A stretch of 38,941 nt of DNA from SAR324 cluster bacterium. Its GTDB lineage: Bacteria; SAR324; NAC60-12. Numbering within the stretch: the first letter of the stretch is position 1; each line of letters begins with the position of its first letter. A program made the translations under genes and the position numbers. Where the stretch lies: assembly GCA_022448485.1 (NCBI GenBank), contig JAKUUI010000016.1:1-38941 (forward strand), written 5' to 3'. The notes beneath the pieces were generated by a model that was given only the letters and a program-made list of their open reading frames with translations, was not told the DNA's origin and made no database searches. Positions 25,403 through 34,586 of this stretch are shown here, piece after piece.

Positions 25403-26539
25403 ATGTCCCTGATTGAACTGTCCTCTGCTAATGAACTTGCCGTTTTAGCGGAACTATCCGGCAACGTTTTCGAAAATGAAGCTACAAGAGATTTAGGTAA
25501 TAATTCAAATCTTCTTAAAACCTCAGGTCTGTTGGACCTGCAGGTAAATGGTTTCGCAGGAGTGGATTTCAATACGAGTGGGCTTAGTGCTGAAGTGTTT
25601 GATTATGTACTGGAATCGATGTTATCCACGGGTGTTACAACCTTTTTAGCAACTATCATCACTGGAACAGAAGCACATTTGAGTGCCTGTTTTGAGGCAT
25701 TGGAGGAGTCCAGAAACTATTCCCAATTGGCAAAATCGATGGTGGCCGGCTATCACCTTGAAGGACCATTTTTGTCTACACTTCCCGGTTATTCGGGTTG
25801 CCATCCAGTTGAGAAGATGAATGTAGTAGACTCGGAAATGTTTTTACGTTTACAGGAATCCGCAGGCGGAAATATCCAGCTGGTGACGCTGGCTCCGGAA
25901 GTCGAAGGAGCAATACCTTTTATTGAAAAATTAGTTCGTGATGGAATTGTTGTAGCTTTAGGACATACTGCTGCAGGAAGTGAAATAATAAGGCAAGCCG
26001 TTGATGCAGGCGCATTACTCTCAACACACCTGGGAAATGGAACAACAGCGGAACTGCGCAAAAACAATAATCCGATTATGGATCAACTCGCCGAGGATCA
26101 GCTGAGTGCCAGTTTTATTGCGGACGGCTACCATCTCTCTCCGGAAGTTCTGAAAGTTTATTTAAGGGCGAAAGAGTCGAAACGGACCATACTGATTACA
26201 GACGCTACAGCTGCAACATCAGCCTCTCCAGGACGTTATCGGCTTGGCGATATTGAATTATCACTTGGTTCTGAGCCAGTCATTTGCAGCCCGGAAACGA
26301 ACCGGCCTGTTGGTTCTGTTGTGACATTGGATCAGTGTGTGCGTAATGTAATGCGCTGGTACGATATGCCACTGAAAGAAGCCGTCAGCTGGGCAGCTGA
26401 AAATCCGATGCAATTACTCAAATCATCAAAAGCACAAACTCTTTTATCAGAGCAGGAGAAAGCTGTTTGGTGGGAAGAGCATTCAGAAGGGTGGCACGTA
26501 AAAGCTGCACGTAACGGGAAGTTTTTGTTTAAGGCTTGA
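25403..26539 (+). CDS. nagA: N-acetylglucosamine-6-phosphate deacetylase (divergent NagA)
   Basis: A 378-residue amidohydrolase of the NagA family, removing acetate from GlcNAc-6-P to give the NagB substrate. Visible motifs: LLDLQVNGFAGVDF (E. coli-like Q/N in place of a metal-binding HxH), YHLEGPFL with the metal-ligand Glu, LGHTAA, and ILITDATAA with the catalytic Asp. The usual THLFNAM is replaced by STHLGNGTTAELRKNNNP, which marks a divergent subgroup. The N-terminal ~35 residues are short compared with typical NagA. Convergent with the racemase-family gene 20 bases beyond. Role supported mainly by pairing with nagB. Confidence 0.82.
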   Translation: MSLIELSSANELAVLAELSGNVFENEATRDLGNNSNLLKTSGLLDLQVNGFAGVDFNTSGLSAEVFDYVLESMLSTGVTTFLATIITGTEAHLSACFEALEESRNYSQLAKSMVAGYHLEGPFLSTLPGYSGCHPVEKMNVVDSEMFLRLQESAGGNIQLVTLAPEVEGAIPFIEKLVRDGIVVALGHTAAGSEIIRQAVDAGALLSTHLGNGTTAELRKNNNPIMDQLAEDQLSASFIADGYHLSPEVLKVYLRAKESKRTILITDATAATSASPGRYRLGDIELSLGSEPVICSPETNRPVGSVVTLDQCVRNVMRWYDMPLKEAVSWAAENPMQLLKSSKAQTLLSEQEKAVWWEEHSEGWHVKAARNGKFLFKA

Positions 26540-26558
26540 ATAGTAGAAATTTTTATAC

Positions 26559-27599
26559 TTATTTTAGTTTTTTCTGCTTCGGCCAGGTATCAGTCAGACG
26601 ATATCCCGAAGGCCATGGATCATCCGGGTCACACATCAATTGATGAGTACCGGTTATCCATGCCCGCCCGCGAATAGTTGGAATAATTGCCTCTGTGTTA
26701 CTGATTCTTGTGCTTTCTTTAATTGTGCAGTCAAACCTTGAGCCAATAATCGAGGTTGCAGTAAAATGATCACCAGCCTTCATTTCTCCTCTGGCGTAAA
26801 GAACCGCCATTCTCGCGGAACATCCTGTGCCGCAAGGTGATCTGTCCAATTTTCCCGGATCAATGGCAACTGTGTTACGGCCGCTAAGAATTCCATCCTG
26901 AATCTTAATGGGGCGCGTAAACTGACAGAACGAAATTTTGTTCCATTCGTGATGAATTGGATGTTGAAATTTTATTTGCTCATTTGCTGCAGCAGTAATC
27001 ATGGATCCTGTTTCAGAAAGTTCGCGAGCCTCGTCAGGAGCTATTTCAAACCCTATAGACTTTGCATCTACAAGAACAAAACTGTCGCCACCATAGGCTG
27101 TATCAACCGTAAGAGTTCCTAATCCGGAAACCTCCAGTTGTACATCCAGTTTGTCTACAAACGAAGGTACATTTTGGATTTCAATACTGCAGGCCTTGCC
27201 ATTTTCACAATGAGCTTTGACATAAATCAATCCGGCTGGAGCTTCGAGAAAAAACGTTGTCTCAGGTTCCTGCATCTGAATCATTCCACTGTCCAGCAAA
27301 ACTGTCGCCACACAAATTGAGTTTGATCCGGACATTGGAGGCGTATGTTCGGGTTCCATGATAATAAAACCGAATTCCGCTTTTTCATTTTTTGAAGGCA
27401 CCAGCAAATTGGCATGCCGAAAAACTCCACCACGCGGTTCGTTCAAAATGAACTGACGCAAGACCTGATCCTGATCTATCCAGCGTGATTGCTCCCAAAT
27501 ACTGTTACCCGGCGGTGGTGTCACCCCACTGACAATGACATCGCCAACTTCCCCCTCAGCATGGCAGGATATGATATGTATTATTGTAGTTGATCTCAT
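26559..27599 (-). CDS. Proline racemase family enzyme (hydroxyproline epimerase / trans-3-hydroxyproline dehydratase type), Ser/Cys active site
   Basis: A 346-residue member of the proline racemase superfamily. In this family two residues on opposite sides of the substrate act as acid and base. Here they are S90 in [10 protein letters not shown] and C256 in DRSPCGTGC. Classical racemases and 4-hydroxyproline 2-epimerases have Cys/Cys, and trans-3-hydroxy-L-proline dehydratases have Cys/Thr. A Ser/Cys pair is a distinct subgroup for which epimerase and dehydratase activities have been reported. [10 protein letters not shown] at the N-terminus and D252 (substrate amine contact) are conserved. 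No other hydroxyproline pathway genes are nearby. It lies downstream of fadH on the same strand with a 56-base gap. Confidence 0.83.
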   Translation of the reverse strand: MRSTTIIHIISCHAEGEVGDVIVSGVTPPPGNSIWEQSRWIDQDQVLRQFILNEPRGGVFRHANLLVPSKNEKAEFGFIIMEPEHTPPMSGSNSICVATVLLDSGMIQMQEPETTFFLEAPAGLIYVKAHCENGKACSIEIQNVPSFVDKLDVQLEVSGLGTLTVDTAYGGDSFVLVDAKSIGFEIAPDEARELSETGSMITAAANEQIKFQHPIHHEWNKISFCQFTRPIKIQDGILSGRNTVAIDPGKLDRSPCGTGCSARMAVLYARGEMKAGDHFTATSIIGSRFDCTIKESTRISNTEAIIPTIRGRAWITGTHQLMCDPDDPWPSGYRLTDTWPKQKKLK

Positions 27600-27655
27600 C
27601 TGATAATCTATAACTCGATCTCAAACTCAGCAAAATGAGATAATGCGCGTTAGAT

Positions 27656-29674
27656 TCAGAATTTTACCGCCAATTCTGCACCGTCTTTAATCGCTGTTTC
27701 TGCATCAAGTCCGGAGGCTTCTTTGGCTCCGCCAATCACATGAACTTCGAGACCTACCTTCCTCAATGAAGTTTCCATATCCCGTTTTGGTTCCTGTCCT
27801 GCGGCAACAATAACGTTATCCACTTCCAACACGATTTCCTGTGGCTCCCCGCCTTTTTTCAAAGCAACCCGTACATGCAAACCATAGTCGTCAATCTTAA
27901 GATAAGTAGCACCCGGAAGGAGTTGAACGCCATGTGATTTCAAAGTTTGGATGTGCGCCCAACCAGTAGTTTTTCCAAGCCGTTTGCCAATCTTTTCTAC
28001 AGAGCGCTGTAAAACTGTCACTTCCCGTTTTTTAGGTTTACGAAGAGCCAGAGCAGCCTCCGAATCAAGAATCCCATATCCCTGTAAATAATCTGGAACT
28101 TCTCCGGAAAAAGGAGTTTGTGCCGTTAGAAAATGTGCCACGTCAATGCCAATTCCTCCTGCTCCTATCACAGCAACTTTTTGGCCAACAATACGTTCCT
28201 TGTCTAAGACATCCAAATAAGTCAAGACTTTTGGATGATTGGAACCTTCCAATTCTATTTTGCGAGGCTGTACTCCGGTAGCTAACACAACAGCATCATA
28301 ATTTCCTGAAATAGTAGTTTCTGCGCTTACGACTTGCCCCAGTTTCAATTCTACACCATATTTTTCCAGCATCACGCGATAGAACCTCAGGACTTCATAA
28401 AATTCTTCTTTTCCCGGAATTTTCACTGCGTAATTGATTTGTCCACCTAGTTCAGGACGCTGGTCAAACAAAGTAACCTTGTGTCCGCGCATCGCGGAAA
28501 TGTATGCTGCAGTCATTCCTGCTGGCCCTGCTCCGATCACAGCAATCGATTTTGACTTTGCTGCTGCTTTGTAATTTAACTTGGTTTCATGTCCTGCACG
28601 AGGATTAACCAGACAACTTGCTATTTTCATTTGAAAAATATGATCTAAACAAGCTTGATTGCAGGCGATACAAGTGTTGATTTCCTCCGGACGCCCCTCT
28701 GCCGTTTTGTTGACAAAATTTTCATCAGCTAATAAAGGTCGTGCCATCGACACCATGTCCGCTATTCCATCCCTCAAAAGGCTTTCTGCTACATGCGGAT
28801 CGTTGATGCGGTTGGAAGTCACGATCGGAATATTAAGGTGAGGACGGAGTTTCCCTGTGACCCAGGCAAATGCTGCTCTAGGAACCATCATGGCAATTGT
28901 CGGTATCCTGGCTTCATGCCAGCCTATACCTGTATTTATGATAGACACTCCTGCCTTTTCTAAACACTTTCCAAGTTCGACAACTTCCTCAAAACTGCTT
29001 CCGTCTTCGACTAAATCAAGACAGGAAAGACGGAAAATCAGTAAAAAATCTTCTCCAACCTCCTCCCGAACCCGCTCCACAATACGGAGTGGAAACCTGA
29101 TCCGGTTTTCGTACGATCCTCCCCATTCATCGCTACGATGATTAGTACATTTGGCAATGAACTGGTTTATCAGATATCCCTCCGAGCCCATGATTTCTAC
29201 ACCATCATAACCAGCTTTTTTTGACAATTTTGCACAACGAGCATAATCTTCGATGGTCTGTAAAATTTCTCCATTTGTTAATTCTTTTGGACGGTAAAAA
29301 TTAATTGGTGCAGTAATAGGTGAAGGTGCAACGCAGGTTTCCAGAATGCCATAACGGCCTGTATGCAAAATTTGAAGTGCTATTTTCCCTCCGTTTTCGT
29401 GAACTGCCTTTACAATTGGGCGGTGAAAATCTAGCTGCTCTTCCGAAACCAGTTCCGCTCCTTCCTCGAAAACACGTCCTGCCGCATTTGGAGCAAAGCC
29501 GCCGGTAATGATCAAACCAACGCCTCCACGCGCCCGCTCTGCATAAAAAGCCGCTAGCCGCAATGAGCCGTCCGGATGTTCTTCCAGTCCGGTATGCATG
29601 GAACCCATTATGACTCTGTTTTTCAGAGTCGTTTTGCTAACTTTTAGTGGGCTAAGCAAGGTTTCAAATGACAT
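27656..29674 (-). CDS. fadH: 2,4-dienoyl-CoA reductase (NADPH), FadH type
   Basis: A 672-residue iron-sulfur flavoenzyme, the same length as E. coli FadH. Residues 1-~360 form the FMN TIM barrel of the old-yellow-enzyme type, with GYDGVEIMGSEGYLINQF holding the conserved catalytic-pocket region. The [4Fe-4S] motif CIACNQACLDH plus a later Cys (IASC) follows at about 337-356. Then come FAD (GAGPAGM) and NADPH (GAGGIGI) dinucleotide folds. It reduces 2,4-dienoyl-CoA during unsaturated fatty acid oxidation, although related enzymes act on other enoates. ATG 29674 has no Shine-Dalgarno; the 5' flank is a 7-nt-period AT-rich repeat. Downstream of prfA on the same strand. Confidence 0.88.
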   Translation of the reverse strand: MSFETLLSPLKVSKTTLKNRVIMGSMHTGLEEHPDGSLRLAAFYAERARGGVGLIITGGFAPNAAGRVFEEGAELVSEEQLDFHRPIVKAVHENGGKIALQILHTGRYGILETCVAPSPITAPINFYRPKELTNGEILQTIEDYARCAKLSKKAGYDGVEIMGSEGYLINQFIAKCTNHRSDEWGGSYENRIRFPLRIVERVREEVGEDFLLIFRLSCLDLVEDGSSFEEVVELGKCLEKAGVSIINTGIGWHEARIPTIAMMVPRAAFAWVTGKLRPHLNIPIVTSNRINDPHVAESLLRDGIADMVSMARPLLADENFVNKTAEGRPEEINTCIACNQACLDHIFQMKIASCLVNPRAGHETKLNYKAAAKSKSIAVIGAGPAGMTAAYISAMRGHKVTLFDQRPELGGQINYAVKIPGKEEFYEVLRFYRVMLEKYGVELKLGQVVSAETTISGNYDAVVLATGVQPRKIELEGSNHPKVLTYLDVLDKERIVGQKVAVIGAGGIGIDVAHFLTAQTPFSGEVPDYLQGYGILDSEAALALRKPKKREVTVLQRSVEKIGKRLGKTTGWAHIQTLKSHGVQLLPGATYLKIDDYGLHVRVALKKGGEPQEIVLEVDNVIVAAGQEPKRDMETSLRKVGLEVHVIGGAKEASGLDAETAIKDGAELAVKF

Positions 29675-29717
29675 TTTAAGATTTTAGGCTGTAAGGTTTT
29701 GAATTTTGAGTTTTGGG
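29674..29717. repeat. Degenerate heptamer repeat abutting fadH
   Basis: Reading the + strand, units TTTTAAG, ATTTTAG, a 9-base break, then TTTTGAA, TTTTGAG and TTTTGGG follow each other with 7-base spacing. A GC-rich palindrome (GGTTGGCCGGCAACC, 29716-29730) follows, and a TTTTAAGATTTT copy recurs inverted at 29732-29744. The array touches the fadH start codon. Confidence 0.5.
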
Positions 29718-29782
29718 TTGGCCGGCAACCAAAAAATCTTAAAAGAAGTGAAAATAACTTTATACGATAAACTGCAAAATGC

Positions 29783-30850
29783 TCAAGATGCTTTAAGCAA
29801 TTCTGCCTGATGGTGCGACAGCAAAGGTTCAATCACCTGCTCTAGTTTGCCAAGCATAATATCTTCAAGTTTGTAGAGAGTGAGATTGATGCGGTGGTCG
29901 GTAAGACGGCCCTGAGGGAAATTATAAGTCCGGATACGTTCACTCCTGTCTCCAGTTCCAACCATTCCACGGCGCCGTTCCGCAGTTGCAGATTGTTGGG
30001 CTTCAAGCTCCTTTTCATAGAGCCTTGCTCTGAGGACCTTTAGGGCCTGAGCTTTATTTTTTAATTGGGATTTTTCATTTTGACAAATGACAACCACTCC
30101 GGTTGGAATGTGAGTAATCCGGACTGCAGAATCAGTGGTGTTCACACTTTGCCCGCCGGGACCGGACGATCGATAAACATCAATCCTTAAATCTCCCGGA
30201 TTTATTTCTACCTCAACATCTTCAACCTCCGGCAAAACTGCTACCGTTGCTGCAGAAGTGTGGATACGTCCCTGTGTTTCAGTTTTGGGAACCCGCTGCA
30301 CACGATGCACGCCGCCCTCAAACTTTAACCGGCTGAAAACATCTTTGCCTTCTATTGAAAATGTGACTTCCTTGAAACCCCCAAGATCATTTTTGCTTTC
30401 GTTGAGCAGTTTCAAACGCCATTTCCGATCTTCTGCATAATGGGCGTACATTTGAAAAAGATCTCGAGCAAACAGTGCCGCTTCATCTCCGCCAGTGCCT
30501 GCACGAATTTCAATTATGATATTACGGGAATCATTTGGATCTTTTGGCAGGAGCAAAAGCTGGATTTGCTTTTCCAACTCTTCAAGCTGTTGGCTGAGTT
30601 CCGGAATTTCCTGAGTGGCCATTTCACGGATTTCTGGATCTTCATCTGATGCAGTTGCTAATTCGTGATTGTCCTCAAGTTCTTGCTGTGTTTCAAGATA
30701 GCGCTGATAACACTCAACAATTTCCTGCAGCCCGGAGTGTTCCAGGGTCAACTTCCGGTAACGTGCCTGATTCTGAGACACGTCTGGTTGAGCCAGTTCG
30801 CCTGTCAGTTTTTCGAAGCGTTTATTAATTTCCGCAAGTTTATCCAACAT
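29783..30850 (-). CDS. prfA: Peptide chain release factor 1
   Basis: A 355-residue class I release factor that reads UAA/UAG. The GGQ peptidyl-hydrolysis motif is at 232-234 ([11 protein letters not shown]). The stop-codon-reading tripeptide of the PxT type is P188-K-T190 in [13 protein letters not shown], so this is RF1, not RF2. The N-terminal coiled-coil domain (1-~105) is intact. It begins six bases after the rpmE stop, with a GGAG touching the ATG, which suggests coupled translation. The methyltransferase gene prmC that often follows prfA is absent; fadH follows instead. Confidence 0.96.
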   Translation of the reverse strand: MLDKLAEINKRFEKLTGELAQPDVSQNQARYRKLTLEHSGLQEIVECYQRYLETQQELEDNHELATASDEDPEIREMATQEIPELSQQLEELEKQIQLLLLPKDPNDSRNIIIEIRAGTGGDEAALFARDLFQMYAHYAEDRKWRLKLLNESKNDLGGFKEVTFSIEGKDVFSRLKFEGGVHRVQRVPKTETQGRIHTSAATVAVLPEVEDVEVEINPGDLRIDVYRSSGPGGQSVNTTDSAVRITHIPTGVVVICQNEKSQLKNKAQALKVLRARLYEKELEAQQSATAERRRGMVGTGDRSERIRTYNFPQGRLTDHRINLTLYKLEDIMLGKLEQVIEPLLSHHQAELLKAS

Positions 30851-30856
30851 CTCCGG

Positions 30857-31063
30857 TCAGGCCCGGTTGTAGCGACGTTTAAATTTCTCAATTCGTCCGG
30901 CTGAATCAACTAAATTTTGTGCTGAACCTGTAAAAAAAGGATGACAGTTTGAACAAATTTCGATTGTTGTTTCACCGCCCTTAGTTGACTGGGTTTCCCA
31001 AGTCGCACCGCAGGCACAGCGGAACGAAGTTTTTTCATACTTTGGATGAATATCTGCTTTCAT
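30857..31063 (-). CDS. rpmE: 50S ribosomal protein L31, zinc-binding form
   Basis: A 68-residue L31 with the zinc ligands C16, C18, C37 and C40 (CAC...CSNC), that is the C+ RpmE type rather than the zinc-independent paralogue. HPFFTG and the basic C-terminus FKRRYNRA are typical. It sits between rho and prfA, a common order in bacteria. Its ATG (31061-31063) has no Shine-Dalgarno; the 64 bases upstream are a degenerate 7-nt-period repeat. Confidence 0.95.
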   Translation of the reverse strand: MKADIHPKYEKTSFRCACGATWETQSTKGGETTIEICSNCHPFFTGSAQNLVDSAGRIEKFKRRYNRA

Positions 31064-31127
31064 TTTTCGATTTCAAATTTTAAGTTTTAATTTTCAAATT
31101 AAGTGGTATTAGGTTTAAGTCTCGAGG
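31064..31127. repeat. Degenerate heptamer repeat upstream of rpmE
   Basis: Reading the + strand, consecutive 7-mers are TTTTCGA, TTTCAAA, TTTTAAG, TTTTAAT, TTTCAAA, TTAAGTG, then after one base TATTAGG, TTTAAGT and CTCGAGG. The array starts at the base next to the rpmE start codon and occupies the place of a ribosome binding site. Confidence 0.5.
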
Positions 31128-31160
31128 TTATTACTGACTGCTGTCTCCTATTTCCTTATT

Positions 31161-32486
31161 TTATTTATCCATCATATTGAGGAAGTTCGCATTCTCTTTG
31201 AATTTTTCCATTTTATCAATGAGAAATTCCAGTGCCTCAACCACGTTAAATTGAGAGAGCACTTTGCGTAAGACCCAAATACGGTCAAGATCAGCTTTTT
31301 CTACAAGCAGCTCCTCTTTACGTGTTCCAGACTTGCTGAGATCAATTGCAGGAAAAATCCGTTTTTCAACAGGTTTTCGATCAAGCACAAGTTCCATGTT
31401 GCCGGTTCCTTTGAATTCCTCAAAAATCACTTCGTCCATACGACTGCCTGTATCAATCAGTGCAGTTGCAATGATGGTCAAAGAACCACCTTCTTCAATA
31501 TTTCTGGCTGCACCAAAAAATCTTTTCGGTTTAAAAAGCGCGTTAGAGTCCACACCTCCGGAAAGAATTTTTCCACTTGGAGGTATGACTGTGTTAAAGG
31601 CCCGTGCAAGCCTTGTGATCGAATCCAGCAAAATTACTACGTCCCTTTGATGCTCAACAAGCCGCTTGGCTTTTTCCAGCACCATTTCAGAAACTTGAAC
31701 GTGGCGCGTTGCCGGTTCATCAAAGGTTGAGGCAACCACTTCTCCTTTGACAGAACGGCGCATATCCGTCACTTCTTCCGGACGTTCGTCTATCAACAGA
31801 ACAATCAAATCCACTTCAGGATGATTTTCAGTGATACTGTTTGCAATAGACTGTAAAATCATTGTTTTACCAGTCCTTGGTGGAGCAACAATCACTCCGC
31901 GCTGACCTTTTCCAATCGGTGATACAAGGTCAATAACCCGCGTGGTCAAGTCATTGTCTTTTCGTTCAAGATTTAGGTGTTCGTTTGGATGGAGCGGGGT
32001 GAGGTTGTCAAAGAGAATTTTCTCAAAAGCTTTATTCGGATCTCGGAAGTTTATTTCTTCAACCTTGAGCAATGCGTAATAGCGCTCGCTCTCCTTGGGC
32101 GGTCGTATTTGGCCGGCAACTGTATCGCCAGTCCGCAAATTAAAACGCCTGATCTGTGATGGTGAAACATAAATATCGTCAGGTCCAGGCAGATAGTTGT
32201 AATCTGGCGCTCGAAGAAATCCGAAACCGTCCGGCAATGCTTCCAAAACTCCGGCTCCGTAAATGATCCCTTTGCGTTTAGTCTGAGCCTGCAACAGTGC
32301 AAAGAGCAACTCCTGCCCTCGCAAACTGTTTGCATTTTCAATATCATATTCGCGTGCAATCTTAATTAGTGAATTAATATCTTTTTTCTTCAACTCGATT
32401 AAATTGAGTGTTTCTGGCTTTGAAGAATTTTCTGAATTTATTTTTGAATTATTACTATTACCGTTTTCGGGCCGACTTTTAGGCAT
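31161..32486 (-). CDS. rho: Transcription termination factor Rho
   Basis: A 441-residue hexameric RNA/DNA helicase that ends transcription. A short Asn/Ser-rich head (residues 1-25) precedes the Rho N-domain. The primary RNA site is GFGFLR (87-92), the P-loop is APPRTGKT (201-208), the Walker B segment is VVILLD, and [10 protein letters not shown] is the R/Q-loop region. All catalytic parts look intact, and the length is near the family norm of about 420. It begins the rho-rpmE-prfA group. Its 5' flank (32487 onward) is 324 bases without a gene. Confidence 0.96.
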   Translation of the reverse strand: MPKSRPENGNSNNSKINSENSSKPETLNLIELKKKDINSLIKIAREYDIENANSLRGQELLFALLQAQTKRKGIIYGAGVLEALPDGFGFLRAPDYNYLPGPDDIYVSPSQIRRFNLRTGDTVAGQIRPPKESERYYALLKVEEINFRDPNKAFEKILFDNLTPLHPNEHLNLERKDNDLTTRVIDLVSPIGKGQRGVIVAPPRTGKTMILQSIANSITENHPEVDLIVLLIDERPEEVTDMRRSVKGEVVASTFDEPATRHVQVSEMVLEKAKRLVEHQRDVVILLDSITRLARAFNTVIPPSGKILSGGVDSNALFKPKRFFGAARNIEEGGSLTIIATALIDTGSRMDEVIFEEFKGTGNMELVLDRKPVEKRIFPAIDLSKSGTRKEELLVEKADLDRIWVLRKVLSQFNVVEALEFLIDKMEKFKENANFLNMMDK

Positions 32487-32810
32487 GTGAGGTTTCGTGG
32501 CAGGTTAATCAATGACAGGATCCCAAACGTGGAGATCATTCTCTGGAGTGTTTATTAACGGAAGGATGAAGTGATTTAATATGTTTGCAGCAAGTTCAGG
32601 TTACAAAAGCGAATTTAGTGTTTTCAAATAACAACGCAGGTAAGAAACTGTCTTGTGTGGAAATGCTTGATAAAGAATTGAACTTTCGAAAAGTAGGTGT
32701 TATTAAGTTCGCTAATATTTAAAACATTGTCAAGTGTTTTTATTGAAAAAAATATTTTTACTGAATCAGTTCTTTTTCCAAGCTGCAAAAAATAATACTG
32801 ACTCATGTAT
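32487..32810. other. Intergenic region between lpd and rho
   Basis: A 324-base gap with no supported gene. Just beyond the lpd stop, in sense orientation, GAGTCAGT (32797-32804) and ACTGATTC (32763-32770) can pair over 8 bp with a 26-base loop, followed by a T-rich run near 32750-32758; this could be a weak terminator. A TTGACA on the - strand at 32728-32733 could be a rho -35, but no good -10 follows at 16-18 bases. Nothing else was recognised. Confidence 0.35.
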
Positions 32811-34586
32811 TTATGATCTATTTTTTTTCTTTTTGGGAAGATAAAGATCCGTGATTGTTCCTTCAAAAGCCTCAGCTGCAAAGGTCACCGTTTCTGAAAG
32901 TGTAGGATGCGGATGAATAGTTGAACTCATGTCTTGTGCATCGCACCCCATCTCAATCGCCAGTACACCTTCTGCAATCAAATCTCCGGCATTGAGACCC
33001 ACAATTCCGATGCCGATAACACGATTCGTGACTTCCTCGAAAAGAACTTTGGTCATGCCCTCACTGCGTCCTAAAGTTAAACTGCGTCCACTTGCAGCCC
33101 ACGGGAAATTCCCTTTTCCATAAGCTATATCCTGTTTTTTGGCCTCCTCTTCTGTAATCCCTGCCCAGGCAACTTCCGGATCAGTATAAGCTACTGACGG
33201 AATGGCCCTGGCATCAAAATGACTTTTCATTCCGGAAATCACTTCAGCGGCAACCTTACCTTCGTGCGTCGCTTTGTGGGCCAGCATCGGTTGGCCAACA
33301 ATGTCTCCAATCGCAAAAATATGAGGAACATTGGTGCGCATTTGTGAATCTGTCGCAATGAAGCCTTCCTCATCAACTTCCACTCCAGCTTTTTCAGCAG
33401 CTACCAGGAAACCATTTGGGTTACGTCCCACAGAACTGAGAATGCAGTCAAAGATCTGAGGTTTTTCAGGCGCATTCTTGCCTTCAAAATGTACTTTCAA
33501 TCCTTTTTTTTGAGCTTCGACTTTTGTCACTCGCGTTTCCAGCAAGATATTTTCATACTGTTTGGAAATTCGTTTTTGAAGAGGGCGTACCATGTCACGA
33601 TCTGCACCGGCCATCAAGCTATCAAGCATTTCTACAATGGTTATTTTTGAGCCCAGAGCATGATATACTGCGGCCATTTCCAGACCAATAATGCCTCCGC
33701 CAAGCACCAGTAAATGGTCCGGAATTTCTCGAAGTTGTAATGCACCAGTCGAGTCGAGAATCCGCGGATCTTCTGGAAGAAAGGGCAGTCTAACCGGTTG
33801 AGAGCCAGCTGCAATAATCGCATTTTCAAAATGTATTATAATTTTTTTAGCTTCCGCATCAGTGACACAAAGATGATCCGGATCCACAAACTCACCGCTG
33901 CCTGCAATAATTTGAACTTTGCGCTGTTTGGCCAGGCTTTTCAGGCCAGCGGTCAATTGATTTACAATTCCGTCTTTCCAGGCACGCAGTTTATCAACAT
34001 TAATTTTTGGCTTCCCAAATGATACTCCATGCTCTTCCATCGATTCAGTTTCAACAATGACTTTTGCTGCATGAAGAAGAGCCTTGGAGGGAATACATCC
34101 CACATTCAGACATACTCCGCCAATTTGTTTGTAGCGTTCCACTAAAACCACATTAAGGCCCAAATCCGCTGCACGAAATGCTGCCGTGTAGCCGCCAGGT
34201 CCTGAACCCAATACCAATAAATCACATGTCAAGTCCGCTTTTCCGGAATAGGGTGCAGTAGTTTTGAGGTTTGAGCTTTGAGGTGCCAGGCCTGAGTCTT
34301 GGGATCGGCGAGTTGCACTCGGCTTTTGAGATTCGAGGTCTTTGTTTTCAGCAGCTTTCAACTTCAAAATCAAGCTACCTTCAGAAACCTTATCTCCAGC
34401 TTTAACTTTAATTTCACAAATTTCTCCGGCTACTGGTGAGGGTACATCCATAGTGGCCTTATCGCTTTCCATCGAAATCAGCGGGTCTTCTGCTGCTACA
34501 GTCTCACCTACTTTGCAAATTACCTCAATAACTTCAACATCCTGAAATTCACCAATATCCGGAACCTTTACGTCAATGAGACTCAT
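32811..34586 (-). CDS. lpdA: Dihydrolipoyl dehydrogenase (E3) with N-terminal lipoyl domain
   Basis: A 591-residue E3 of the pyruvate dehydrogenase complex that reoxidises dihydrolipoamide with FAD and NAD+. Residues 1-76 are a lipoyl domain with the lipoylation Lys K43 (SDKATM), and ~79-118 is a flexible linker. The FAD fold follows with GSGPGG (127-132) and redox pair C159/C164 (CLNVGC), then the NAD fold with GGGIIGLE, and the C-terminal HPHPTLSE with the active-site His-Glu. E3 with its own lipoyl domain is known in Neisseria and Ralstonia. The start at 34584-34586 overlaps the aceF stop (ATGA); an upstream ATG at 34622 is inside aceF. Linker-coding DNA contains a heptamer repeat. Confidence 0.93.
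   Translation of the reverse strand: MSLIDVKVPDIGEFQDVEVIEVICKVGETVAAEDPLISMESDKATMDVPSPVAGEICEIKVKAGDKVSEGSLILKLKAAENKDLESQKPSATRRSQDSGLAPQSSNLKTTAPYSGKADLTCDLLVLGSGPGGYTAAFRAADLGLNVVLVERYKQIGGVCLNVGCIPSKALLHAAKVIVETESMEEHGVSFGKPKINVDKLRAWKDGIVNQLTAGLKSLAKQRKVQIIAGSGEFVDPDHLCVTDAEAKKIIIHFENAIIAAGSQPVRLPFLPEDPRILDSTGALQLREIPDHLLVLGGGIIGLEMAAVYHALGSKITIVEMLDSLMAGADRDMVRPLQKRISKQYENILLETRVTKVEAQKKGLKVHFEGKNAPEKPQIFDCILSSVGRNPNGFLVAAEKAGVEVDEEGFIATDSQMRTNVPHIFAIGDIVGQPMLAHKATHEGKVAAEVISGMKSHFDARAIPSVAYTDPEVAWAGITEEEAKKQDIAYGKGNFPWAASGRSLTLGRSEGMTKVLFEEVTNRVIGIGIVGLNAGDLIAEGVLAIEMGCDAQDMSSTIHPHPTLSETVTFAAEAFEGTITDLYLPKKKKNRS
34263..34338. repeat. Heptamer repeat inside the lpd linker-coding region
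   Basis: On the + strand TTTGAGG, TTTGAGC and TTTGAGG are in perfect tandem at 34263-34283. TTTGAGA and TTCGAGG follow at 34325-34338. They encode part of residues ~83-108 of the linker between the lipoyl and FAD domains. The unit resembles the intergenic arrays next to fadH and rpmE. Confidence 0.5.

Noticed and set aside
31064-31127. Heptamer array as a CRISPR or tandem VNTR
   Set aside because: Units are 7 bases with no spacers and are too degenerate for a recent tandem array.
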